Source: Tetramitus jugosus (lineage: Eukaryota > Heterolobosea > Eutetramitea > Acrasida > Vahlkampfiidae). From it: a DNA stretch of 64,000 nt. Each line of letters starts with the position of its first letter. Within the stretch, counting starts at the first letter, position 1. Shown piece after piece: positions 1 through 8,910 of this stretch. The notes below the pieces were generated by a model. It ran no database searches. It saw only the letters and a program-made list of their open reading frames with translations, and was not told where the DNA came from. The translations under genes were made by a program, and so were the position numbers. The stretch is from assembly GCA_937625935.1 (NCBI GenBank), contig OW569365.1, positions 186,001 through 250,000 of the forward strand, written 5' to 3'.

Positions 1-775
1 AATCAACACTACACGAGAAGAGTGTTAACATACTTCCATATCTGAGAGAAGAAAACTCATGTCATACCCTTTGCCATATTTGTTATTTTGCACAATCTCA
101 GGTGCTAGATACTCAACTGTGCCACAAAAGGTATGAGTTCCGTCATGTTCGATACTCTTTGCTATTCCAAAGTCCACGAGCTTCAGATGTCCATCACCTG
201 ACAGTAATAAATTTTCTGGTTTCTGTGATACCAATGTTCGTCAACAAGTCATCCTAAATACAAGTAGGAAATGAATAGGAAGTACGTACTAAATCTCTAT
301 GTACAATATTGTTTTCGTGAATATAAATGATCGCTTCGAGTAATTCTGCCATGTAAAATCGAATCACTTCTGTCGTTTCCTTCTTCTTTCGCCTTACTCG
401 AACAAACAATTCACCTCCACTAATCAGCTCCGTAATAAAATATAACCTCTTATCATCAGCAAAAGTAAAGTATAATCGTAGCACATTGTCGTGATTCAAC
501 TTCAATAGGATATCTCTTTCTGTCTTCACATATTTTGTCTTTGTTTCCAAGGTTCAGTTAGTGCATGGGTCAGCTAATTCAAGAGATTCTGATATCTCTC
601 TTACCTGATTTTTCTTGATCAAGTTCTCTTTTTGTAAAATTTTAGCAGCATACTGAATGTCTGTGGTTTTGTGCTTGCACAATCTCACTTGACCAAAAGC
701 TCCTTCGCCTAATACTTGCCCAAATTCGAATTGATCTTTCGTGATACCAGTGATATTCGCTCCCGTTCCCTCCAT
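1..775 (-). CDS. PDK1-like AGC protein kinase, 3' part outside window
   Basis: Ser/Thr kinase that most resembles 3-phosphoinositide-dependent kinase 1, the activator of other AGC kinases. Three exons read together: 605-775, 290-538 and from 222 leftwards, with introns 539-604 and 223-289 (GT..AG, both phase 0). Visible motifs in order: glycine loop GEGAFGQV, the ATP-binding lysine in YAAKIL, a C-helix segment [10 protein letters not shown], catalytic loop HRDLKPEN completed across intron 2, DFG in VDFGIAKS, and [12 protein letters not shown]. The KYVKTERD segment and LYFTF strand favour PDK1 over Akt or S6K. The first in-frame ATG is at 775; an upstream exon cannot be excluded. The reading becomes unclear near position 48, where another intron may start, and the rest of the C-lobe lies off the window. 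The kinase call is firm; the PDK1 assignment is probable. Confidence 0.8.
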
Positions 776-992
776 GAACCAAAAATCAGCTACTCTTATT
801 TGTTGCAGATCCAATGTCGTACTGCTGATAAAACGTAAATCTAGATAGTCCGACAGATAGTCGTAGTTTTATGGCCTTTCCCTCCAAAAAAAACGTTACA
901 TTTTGTATGAGAGACATTGTTTTTTTCAATTGGCTGATCATGCTTGAACGAAGATCCCATAAGTGTAACTTGAATCTATCATAGCCAAAGAT

Positions 993-3464
993 ATGCCTGA
1001 AGAGAAAATTCCCAAAAAGGTAGGAAATCAGGTCGTTCTCTCTGATGAAGATCAAGACGAACCCACTCAAGAAGACATTCAAGAGTATGCAAAGTGGCTA
1101 GGGTTGAATCCAGAGAAAGATACAGATTTACTATGGATAGCACTGGAGGGAATTAGGGCTCCACTTCCAGATGGATGGAAACCCATTCAATCTGAGAACG
1201 GTGAACTATACTTTTTCAACTTTAGTACAGGAGAGAGCAGGTGGGACCACCCTCTGGATCAATTTTATAAAGATCTCGCACAAAAAGAACTCGAACAAAA
1301 GAGTCAAAGAAAGGAAAAGAAATCTAGTTCGAAGCTAAGGACCTCTGTCAAGATTGAGAAGAGAAGAAAGAAGTTCTCTCTCGGTGATGCTGAAAGAGGG
1401 AGAAGTAACTCTAAACTACAGCCTTTGCTGTCCTCGAGTATCAAGGAAAAGTCAACAAAGAGTGATGATGAGACCAATAGAGGAACAATGTTGTTAAAGA
1501 ACTTGGATCTGAACAGTTCTGATACTGCACTTCTCTCGAAGACTATATCTCGGGCAAAATCTTCAGCTCATATGTTTCCTAGTAGTGAAGAAGAGACAAC
1601 AAGTGTTTCTAGTGGACATCCCGATAGTGATTTCGAGGATAGCGGAAGAAGCAATCCTCTCGCAAAGCAGAGAGTTTCGGATGAAGATATGGAAAGAGAG
1701 ATTACGAGGAAAGAAAACGAATCTTTACGAATAGAGGTCGAAGAATTGAAGTCGAAATTGATTTTACTTAGCAAAGAAAAGAGTGATGTGGAAGAACAAC
1801 TAGAGGACAGCACGAAGAAAAATGAGATATTACAAAAAGAAAACAGAGAAATCCAAGAAGAATACAAAATCCTGTTGAACCGCCAAGTACAAGAGCAAAC
1901 AGATTACGAGAATGAGTTGCAGAATCTCAATAAGACAAAACTAGGTGTTCAAAAAGAAATTACATCCTTGGAGTTGGAGAAGCGCTCAATTGAAAACTCA
2001 ATAGACATCATGAAGGAAGAAAAGGAACTGTTAGATAGTCAATTCAAAATTTTGGAAAGAAGATCTTCGATCCTGGAAAAAGAGGTTGAAATTAAAGAGA
2101 ACGAGGTGGGTGTGGTTGAATCAATTTTGAAGGGGAAACAAGAAAGTCTGAAGGTGGTGGAAGAAAAGATAAACGAACATGAAGAGAGAATAAGAGTACT
2201 ACAATTGCAAGAATCAGAAATAAGCCAAAAATTGAGCTTGTTCCAGAAGGAACTTCAAAACAAACAACAATCTTCAGAAGACATGATGCAAGCCAACTTT
2301 AGACTATCTTCTCAACTGTCAAGTCAAATTAAACAATTAAGGCAAGAAAAGAATGAAATACGATCCATGGTAGAAGGAGTTTCTGAGTTGATCATTTCTG
2401 AAATGGGCTCTACTGTAGATCTAATCAATTCTCAATGTACAATGCACCTTAGCGAACAAAAAATCAACCATAAGATTGAAGTCGCGAATCTAACAAAGCA
2501 GTTTAATCAGGAAACAGAGCAATTTGAAAAGAGAGTCGCCGAACTGGAGCTCTTGAATAGTAGACTTACGGAGGTGGTGAAAAAGGTTGAAACTAACAAT
2601 CAATCAAAACCTTCAGTATCAGCATTGAATGAAAATCCAATGTCTCATGTTTGGCGAAAGAGCTGCTTAGATAGTATCCAAACAGAATACAGGAGTTTAG
2701 AAAAAGCAAGGATGTTCATAAAACAAGAGAAGAATAGGATCAAACAACAACAAGAATCATTGCAAAAGGCTAGATCTGAGTGGAAACATGACATGAGCAA
2801 TCTGAATCAAAACAAAGAAAACATTGGATCAAACGTGGATCTTACTGCAATGCTCGGTTCTAACAAGATTGCAAAACATATCGATGTTACAGCTCCGAAA
2901 ATGGTCGTTATTCTGAAGGAAGTAAAGAAAATATTGGAAGAGCAGGCTGTTCGACTCAACCTCGAAGTCAGTCAACTTAATCGCATTCAACAATTCGTTA
3001 AATTGAGGGAAGAAAAACTCAAGTTGTTGAAACAAACTGTTGAGAATTACTCGCCCAGTGAAGATACAATGCGTACCAACATAGACTCCTTTATCGAGAA
3101 TTCTTTTGAGAATGATCAATACTTGTCATTTGACAATGTCTCTCCCCATCTAATCGAGAAATTAAGAAACATAGAGAGTGAAATCAAAGTAATTCATGAC
3201 AAAATTGAGAGGGAATCATCTGACATCAAACCAAAGGATGAACCCCACAAGCGCCATTCATCCTTCTCTCAAAAATGGGACGATATCTTATCCATGTACA
3301 ATAACAATGCGAACCAAATTGTTCTGAGGAAGAACAAATTGACAGGATTCAAAGATAGAATCTCGCAGTGGGAATTAGATCGAGGAATTGAATGTCGAGT
3401 ACTGAACAACCATATCCAATGGATGAAAAAACTATATGATGAAATGGGCAAGCAACCGTATTAA
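993..3464 (+). CDS. CEP164: CEP164-like WW-domain coiled-coil protein
   Basis: Intronless, 823 residues. The N-terminus carries the signature CEP164 arrangement: a helical segment EYAKWLGLNPEKDTDLLWIA followed by a WW domain at about residues 57-90 (LPDGWKPI ... YFFNF ... WDHP). From about residue 235 to the end it is mostly charged coiled coil, preceded by a Ser/Lys-rich linker. In animals CEP164 is a distal-appendage protein of the mother centriole needed for basal-body docking and ciliogenesis; Naegleria builds basal bodies de novo when it becomes a flagellate, so a basal-body role is likely (inference). The start ATG lies 218 bp from the divergent kinase start. The stop is separated by one base from the stop of the convergent MTG1 gene, so the two 3' ends must overlap in mRNA. 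Human CEP164 is longer, chiefly in the coiled coil. Confidence 0.82.
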   Translation: MPEEKIPKKVGNQVVLSDEDQDEPTQEDIQEYAKWLGLNPEKDTDLLWIALEGIRAPLPDGWKPIQSENGELYFFNFSTGESRWDHPLDQFYKDLAQKELEQKSQRKEKKSSSKLRTSVKIEKRRKKFSLGDAERGRSNSKLQPLLSSSIKEKSTKSDDETNRGTMLLKNLDLNSSDTALLSKTISRAKSSAHMFPSSEEETTSVSSGHPDSDFEDSGRSNPLAKQRVSDEDMEREITRKENESLRIEVEELKSKLILLSKEKSDVEEQLEDSTKKNEILQKENREIQEEYKILLNRQVQEQTDYENELQNLNKTKLGVQKEITSLELEKRSIENSIDIMKEEKELLDSQFKILERRSSILEKEVEIKENEVGVVESILKGKQESLKVVEEKINEHEERIRVLQLQESEISQKLSLFQKELQNKQQSSEDMMQANFRLSSQLSSQIKQLRQEKNEIRSMVEGVSELIISEMGSTVDLINSQCTMHLSEQKINHKIEVANLTKQFNQETEQFEKRVAELELLNSRLTEVVKKVETNNQSKPSVSALNENPMSHVWRKSCLDSIQTEYRSLEKARMFIKQEKNRIKQQQESLQKARSEWKHDMSNLNQNKENIGSNVDLTAMLGSNKIAKHIDVTAPKMVVILKEVKKILEEQAVRLNLEVSQLNRIQQFVKLREEKLKLLKQTVENYSPSEDTMRTNIDSFIENSFENDQYLSFDNVSPHLIEKLRNIESEIKVIHDKIERESSDIKPKDEPHKRHSSFSQKWDDILSMYNNNANQIVLRKNKLTGFKDRISQWELDRGIECRVLNNHIQWMKKLYDEMGKQPY

Positions 3465-3465
3465 A

Positions 3466-4524
3466 TTATTCAATAATCATTGGGGAAGAGATTGCTTGTT
3501 GTTCCATATCATCCAATACAATATTTCCTAATTTTCCATCTCGAAACATCTTTAGAACATGAAGACTTCCTTTCTTCAAATCAGGTTCACCTTGAGGTCC
3601 AATGGCTCGTATATGCGAACAAACATTTCCCAAAAACAGTGTAATATCATCAGTTGGCTCTGTCATCTTAAATATACGAACATAATCAAAATTCTGCTTC
3701 CGATTCATCTCATACAGCAGAAAATCAACCAACATCTCTGGTCCAACCGAAAGCAATTCATCTGGCAATGCATTGATTAGAGCCAATCGAAATGCGTGTT
3801 CATGTGTCTCCAAATTGGGGAACAAAACACCAGGAGTGTCCATTAGTAAACATTTAGGATTCGTCGAGACAACAAACGAGTTCACATCTCTTGTCACACC
3901 AGGCGTCGCGCCGGCCTTTGCAGTTTTCGTCAACCCAGAACGCACTGCACTGTGCGTAAAGTCCAAGCTCGCACCCTGTGCAGACCTTCCCTGTGTATCA
4001 AAATTATGGACCTTATTCTTCAGTCTTAGTGCATTAATAATGCTGGACTTGCCAACGTTTGGAATTCCTGCAATCATAAACATGAACGGAATGGTCTTAA
4101 ACTTTTTTTCGACTGGATATTTCCGCAGAGCCTCCTTGATAATGAACCGAATGTTCGTTCCTTGCTTTGCACTGGTAAACATGGTGGCCAACTTTGGTGC
4201 TTGCCCAGTGGATTGCCTCTCGTGCAAACAACGCCGGATTTGCTCTTGTTGTTTTGCACTGCACAAATCAGCCTTGTTGAGAATGAGAAGTCGCGGTTTA
4301 TTGCGCTTCTGCACTTCTTCATCAAACACGGAATTGACACTCGTGAAGGGCAAACGACAATCTCTCACTTCAATCACATAGTCAACCAGCTTCAACTTTT
4401 CACACATGATACGAGTGGCCTTGACCATGTGACCCGGGTACCAATTGATTCTCTGGACATTTGGAAACTCAAATTGAGATCGAAACACTTGTTTTGTCTT
4501 TGTTGCTGCTGTTCGGCTGATCAT
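3466..4524 (-). CDS. MTG1: MTG1-type circularly permuted GTPase, mitochondrial
   Basis: Predicted 352 residues from the ATG at 4524. The G motifs are in the circularly permuted order of the YlqF/RbgA/MTG1 family: G4 LNKADL first, then a G5-like TSAKQG, then the P-loop GIPNVGKSS and G3 DTPG. The N-terminal WYPGHMVKA motif is also typical. The first 20 residues (MISRTAATKTKQVFRSQFEF) are rich in Arg, Lys, Ser and Thr and lack acids, as expected for a mitochondrial targeting peptide. Family members act late in assembly of the large mitochondrial ribosomal subunit. No intron is needed. The segment between P-loop and G3 contains a slightly longer loop, which does not disturb any motif. The gene is convergent with the CEP164-like gene. 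Confidence 0.88.
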   Translation of the reverse strand: MISRTAATKTKQVFRSQFEFPNVQRINWYPGHMVKATRIMCEKLKLVDYVIEVRDCRLPFTSVNSVFDEEVQKRNKPRLLILNKADLCSAKQQEQIRRCLHERQSTGQAPKLATMFTSAKQGTNIRFIIKEALRKYPVEKKFKTIPFMFMIAGIPNVGKSSIINALRLKNKVHNFDTQGRSAQGASLDFTHSAVRSGLTKTAKAGATPGVTRDVNSFVVSTNPKCLLMDTPGVLFPNLETHEHAFRLALINALPDELLSVGPEMLVDFLLYEMNRKQNFDYVRIFKMTEPTDDITLFLGNVCSHIRAIGPQGEPDLKKGSLHVLKMFRDGKLGNIVLDDMEQQAISSPMIIE

Positions 4525-4643
4525 ATGATGCAATTGTTTTTGTTTGAAAGTGTTGACTGGGAAAATGCTGTTTGATGATTGGCGACTTGAACATGCAAAA
4601 GAAAGTGAAAAGAGTTCAGCTGTCCTTCTGAGAAAAAAAGCGT

Positions 4644-6816
4644 TTATCGACGGTCAGTCTTACCGTTTGTTCTCTTACCGGTAACCAAATGCTTTGGTCG
4701 CACATCATAGACAGCTCTATCAGCCTCGCCTCTTCTGGCTTCTTGTTGCAATGGCCGCAACTTCTTGTGACCGAGCTTAATGGCCTTAATCTGAGTCTTC
4801 ACATCCTTGATACCAGACAGCTTATCTGTGGCAGATTGCGTACGTTCTCTGGACTTCAAGTTGGACAAGCTTCTCTTTCTCTTTCCTAGAATAGAATCAG
4901 TCTTGACAGAGGTTTGTTCTTGGACGACTCTTCTCTCAGACAATGATCTGTTTCTTTCGTGGTGTGTTGGATTATTCGTGGATAGAGATTGGGATCTGTC
5001 CAATCTGGCCTTGGATGAACTGCGATCGGTTCGGCTAGTCACGGATCGAGATCTTGCCTTGTCCAAAACTTCTTCAGAGATACCTCTGTCCTTGAGCTCA
5101 TCTGTCAATGCATTCAAGTCTATTGGTCTGTTCTTTGTTGAGAGTCTTGGTTTCGATGATTTCTTTAGGTTGTGCATTTGCTTGTAAATGGCTTGCTTGT
5201 CTCTAATCTTTGCATCCAACCTTTCTTCTTCGGCAGTCACAGTCAAGTCAGTGGCACCAAAGTCAATCGATGCAATCTTCATTCTCTCTTCTTCCTCCTT
5301 CTCCAGTGCGTCCAGTCTCTGCAGAATATCAGCGTCAACAAAGTCGGCAATATTCTTACCGTCCATAAACTCTGGAACTACATCGTACTTCCAGTCTTCA
5401 TTCTTTAGCATGTATCGCTTCTTGTAGTCAGAGCTGTAGACACCGGCACCACCATTCATTGCCTCCAAATCCTTCTCCAAGAGTCTCTTTGGTCTCTCTT
5501 CATCATCCTCCATTGCGTCTTCTCCATTCTTCCTTCTCTCCAATTCTTCAATGACGGATTGAGGGATGGCAGCTGGTCTTTGCTTGTCATCACGCTTCTC
5601 TGGTTGAGCCAAATGAATTCTGCTCAAGATATTCTCAACACTCTTTCCAGTCTTTTGCATCTTTGTTTCTACTCTGTGTTCCAACAGTTTATCACAGGCA
5701 GCTTGCTTCACTTCCATGACACCCTCATCAGTAATGTTACTGATGGCCAATAGCTCATGAGACTCGGATGCCATCGTGTTCAACAACTCCTTCTGCTCCT
5801 CGTTCAAATCACTGTACTTGACCAAGTCACTCTTGGTCATGACAACAATCAATGGCTTTCCAGCAAACAATGGCTTAATGTGCTTAAAGAGATCGACTTG
5901 TTCCTTGATTGAGTAACCACAGTGTTCACTGATATCAATCAAAAAGAGAATACAGGCACGCAAATGAGCCAATGCCGTAATGGATTGCATTTCAATCGTG
6001 TTTCTGTCCTCCAATGGATGATCCAAAATACCAGGAGAATCAATAATTTGCCAATTCAGATACTTGTACTCAGTGTGACCCACAAACAGTGACTTTGTGG
6101 TGAAGGCATAAGGTTGAACATCAACATTAGCTCTCGTCACCTTGTTCATGAAACTGGACTTACCAACGTTTGGAAAACCAGTAAGGATAATGGAACGGGT
6201 GGCAGGGTCAATGCTAGGCAGACGAGCCATGTGTTGTCTGACTTGTTCAAGGTACTTGAATGAACCGTCTTGTCTCCTGAGCAATGTACACATTCTACCG
6301 AGTGCAGCTCTCTTGAGTTGCTTGAGTCTAAACTGTGAATCACCATACTTCATCAAACGAACGTAATCTCTACCAATACCATCAATTAAACTCTTTGCAG
6401 TGTTCAATTGACCTAGAGCAAGCTTATAATGGTCCTTATCGTATAAAACGTTCATCAAATCTGCATAAAATGGATGAATGTCCTGTGTGCAGCAGTAAAT
6501 TTCATTTTGGGCGGCAAAAAAAGCAGCACAAACAAAAATGGGTGGTTAGCTCTCTGCGAACAACAAAAAAAGAGAATGGATATCATGTGAAACATACCTC
6601 AAGTCTAGGGAACTCTTCCAAAATTTGAGACAATTTTTCATGGATGGTAGTTTGGCAGTACTTGACTTTTCTCATGTAAAAACGACGAATTCTGTGAATA
6701 GCATATTGAGGATGGACGACTGTTGGTGTTTTACGTTGTGTTCTTGACAAGACAATGTCAACCAAGTCTTTTCCGTTCGGGACAACGGCAATCTTTTTGA
6801 AATTGTAAACAACCAT
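4644..6816 (-). CDS. NOG1: NOG1 nucleolar GTP-binding protein (GTPBP4)
   Basis: Two exons, 6598-6816 and 4644-6482, separated by a 115-nt intron (GTATGT..CACAG, phase 0), give 685 residues, close to yeast and human NOG1. Exon 1 encodes the conserved N-terminus [20 protein letters not shown]; exon 2 resumes at [19 protein letters not shown]. The Obg-type GTPase domain follows: P-loop [11 protein letters not shown]3 [12 protein letters not shown]4 MTKSDL. The C-terminal third is basic and Arg/Ser-rich, as in the family. NOG1 is required for maturation of pre-60S ribosomal particles in nucleolus and nucleoplasm. The gene diverges from the thioredoxin gene. An internal Met at 6458 would drop the N-terminal helical bundle and is not the start. 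Confidence 0.93.
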
Positions 6817-7195
6817 TTGTGTGTTCTAGTGTTCTTCTTTTAATGTGTGTTTTTGTTTGTTATTTGCCTGTGGCAGAAAGGAGAACAGAGTGTGAAAAGT
6901 TTTTGGCGAGAAAGTTTGGTTGTTTTTTGAGTTGTTGCTTGAAAATGGCGAAGCGCACACAAATTCAAGACACAGCAAGAAGCATGCAACATAATCATGG
7001 ACACAGCAATCGGTGAAATCTTGTGTGCAACAATTTGTTGAACGCTCAATGTTGTAAAAGGAACCGAAATTGAAACCTCAAATTAATGAGCGGATAAAAT
7101 TGATCAATTTACCGATCCCAAAAACAATTCCGCAAGTCAACAAAAAGACATCAGAAAGACAACTTACGCATTCGACGGCTACTAACACCACGACA
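6817..7195. other. Intergenic, divergent promoter region
   Basis: 379 bp between the divergent starts of NOG1 and the thioredoxin-TPR gene. Short open frames on both strands show no recognisable protein similarity. The region must hold both promoters, but no clear TATA element or other motif was identified. Confidence 0.5.
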
Positions 7196-8512
7196 ATGCT
7201 ATCTCAGACTGGAAAGAAACTATCTGTTCAAATGGTGAAGCGATCTCATCTGCCATCACTTTCACACTGTGCTTCTTTGAACAGAAACTCAATATTTTCA
7301 CTCAAGATCAATCATCACTTGTTGTCATCACCAATGATACCTCAATTCACTACCGCCACCAATAACAATAATTATCGATTTTTTCACTCGATCTCTCATC
7401 TGAAGCAAGATCAAACCACCGAAAAAATCGAAGAAACCCCGACTGTAGAATCACCTTTAATTGTCCGACTTACCCGCCAAAACTACCAACAAGAGCTTTC
7501 GAACAGTAAACAGGTGCTTGTGATTGATTTCTATGCGGATTGGTGCGCACCATGCCAAAGCTTCACACCCATTCTCGAAAAGGTCGTCAAGGAAAGAAAT
7601 GGCTTCTTTAAGCTATTAAAGGTGAACTCTGACGAAGAGATGGAGATTGCTTCAGCATTCAAGGTATCTGCTCTTCCAACCATGTTCATTGTCTGGCAAT
7701 CCAAAGCTATTACTCAAAAAATTGAAGGTGGAATATCAGAAGAAGAGCTCAACCAGTTGTTTGACAGTGTAGAGAGAGAATTGTCGAACCAACAACAACA
7801 ACAACAAGAAGACTCATCAGAGTCACAGTCAGAGGAGAGCTTGGATCAAAAAGAACAACAAGCAAAGACACCAGAGCAAAAGTTGGAGATTTCAAAACAG
7901 TTGATTTCAATGGGTCACATGCCAAAAGCAATGTCACTCCTCTCCAGGATATTGACTGATGATGTTCCTACAATGGACGCTGCCACAAAGGAAAAGATTG
8001 TGCCCAATGTCTATTCTCTATTCTCCATGTGTTATCTGATGGATGGAGACTTTGAACAGTCTGGTGAAATGATTGAGAAGATCAAGAAGGACTATCCAGC
8101 AGCAGCAGAGAACACTCCAGAAGTGAAGAGCTCCATTTCCTTGCATGAAATTTATGAAGCAGCTGGCATAGAGATGATGCATCTGGCATCGACACTGAGA
8201 GAGCACATTGAAGTGGCAAGACAAGAGGGTAGAGAATTTGATTTCAATCAAATACCATTGGTGGCTGATCTGAAGGCACGCATTGAAAAAGATCCAAAGG
8301 ATTATGAGGCCTACTTTAATTTGTCACTCTTCTTGTTCCTTGGTGGTAACACAAAGGCTGCAGTCGATCAAGCAATGGCACTCGCTCGCAAGAATATCAA
8401 GTGGAACAACATGGCTACAAAGAGACTCATTCTAAACTATGCAAACATTACAACAGACAAGAAGGAATCGGATGCCATTCGAAGAAAACTGGCTTCCTTC
8501 CTTTATGTGTAA
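7196..8512 (+). CDS. Thioredoxin-domain protein with TPR-like C-terminus, probably mitochondrial
   Basis: 438 residues from the ATG at 7196; no earlier in-frame ATG was seen. Residues 1 to about 80 are basic and Ser-rich without a hydrophobic signal core, which suggests a mitochondrial presequence. A thioredoxin fold follows (VLVIDFYADWCAPCQSF, then SALPTMFIVW with the cis-proline), with the CXXC active site WCAPC. A short Gln/Ser/Glu linker leads to an alpha-helical, TPR-like C-terminal half with a segment DPKDYEAYFNLSLFLFLGGN. This layout, thioredoxin plus TPR with a C-terminal helical domain, is that of bacterial YbbN/CnoX, a co-chaperone that hands clients to chaperonins; the same role in mitochondria is inference. 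The CXXC is intact, whereas some CnoX proteins have lost it, so redox activity is possible. Confidence 0.78.
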   Translation: MLSQTGKKLSVQMVKRSHLPSLSHCASLNRNSIFSLKINHHLLSSPMIPQFTTATNNNNYRFFHSISHLKQDQTTEKIEETPTVESPLIVRLTRQNYQQELSNSKQVLVIDFYADWCAPCQSFTPILEKVVKERNGFFKLLKVNSDEEMEIASAFKVSALPTMFIVWQSKAITQKIEGGISEEELNQLFDSVERELSNQQQQQQEDSSESQSEESLDQKEQQAKTPEQKLEISKQLISMGHMPKAMSLLSRILTDDVPTMDAATKEKIVPNVYSLFSMCYLMDGDFEQSGEMIEKIKKDYPAAAENTPEVKSSISLHEIYEAAGIEMMHLASTLREHIEVARQEGREFDFNQIPLVADLKARIEKDPKDYEAYFNLSLFLFLGGNTKAAVDQAMALARKNIKWNNMATKRLILNYANITTDKKESDAIRRKLASFLYV

Positions 8513-8607
8513 AGATATTCTTCTTCTGCATAAACAAAACTCCGTCAAAATTCACACAAAGCAAACGCCAAAAAACAAGCCGAATTAAACCAGCCTCTCG
8601 AGATCAA

Positions 8608-8820
8608 ATGGGAAATCAAGCAACAAAGGACAAGACAGAAGAAGATCCTTGTCACAAATTGGCCTGCAAGATTCAGAGTTGCTTGCAGAACAGCAATTAC
8701 AACATGGAAGCCTGCAAATTTGAACAACAGCAGTACAATGACTGCATCAAGGAAACAACGGCCAAGGCTTGGCAACAGGAACAAGAGAAGAAGCAACAGC
8801 AGCAACAGAAATCCAAGTGA
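8608..8820 (+). CDS. CMC4: CMC4-like twin CX9C protein
   Basis: 70 residues. DPCHKLACKIQSC contains a CX9C pair (plus one extra Cys, as in human CMC4), followed by a second CX9C pair, C-KFEQQQYND-C. The DPC..AC.IQ.CLQ pattern matches CMC4 closely. Twin CX9C proteins are imported into the mitochondrial intermembrane space by the Mia40 disulfide relay; the exact role of CMC4 is not settled. The tail is Gln/Lys-rich and low in complexity. The ATG at 8608 is preferred because the reading frame upstream lacks an ATG and overlaps the 3' end of the thioredoxin gene. Confidence 0.82.
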   Translation: MGNQATKDKTEEDPCHKLACKIQSCLQNSNYNMEACKFEQQQYNDCIKETTAKAWQQEQEKKQQQQQKSK

Positions 8821-8910
8821 TGAGGAGTTTATTTGCAAGTGAAATTTTTTCAAGCACAGATTATTGCTCAGATCAAGTTTCAACAAGGCCTTCAAATGTT
8901 GTGGTCTGTC

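Noticed and set aside
7070-7195. N-terminal extension of the thioredoxin gene by non-ATG start
   Set aside because: No ATG upstream of 7196; eukaryotic starts at TTG are not expected. The same reasoning moved the starts of MTG1, NOT2, the Cys-rich protein and several others.
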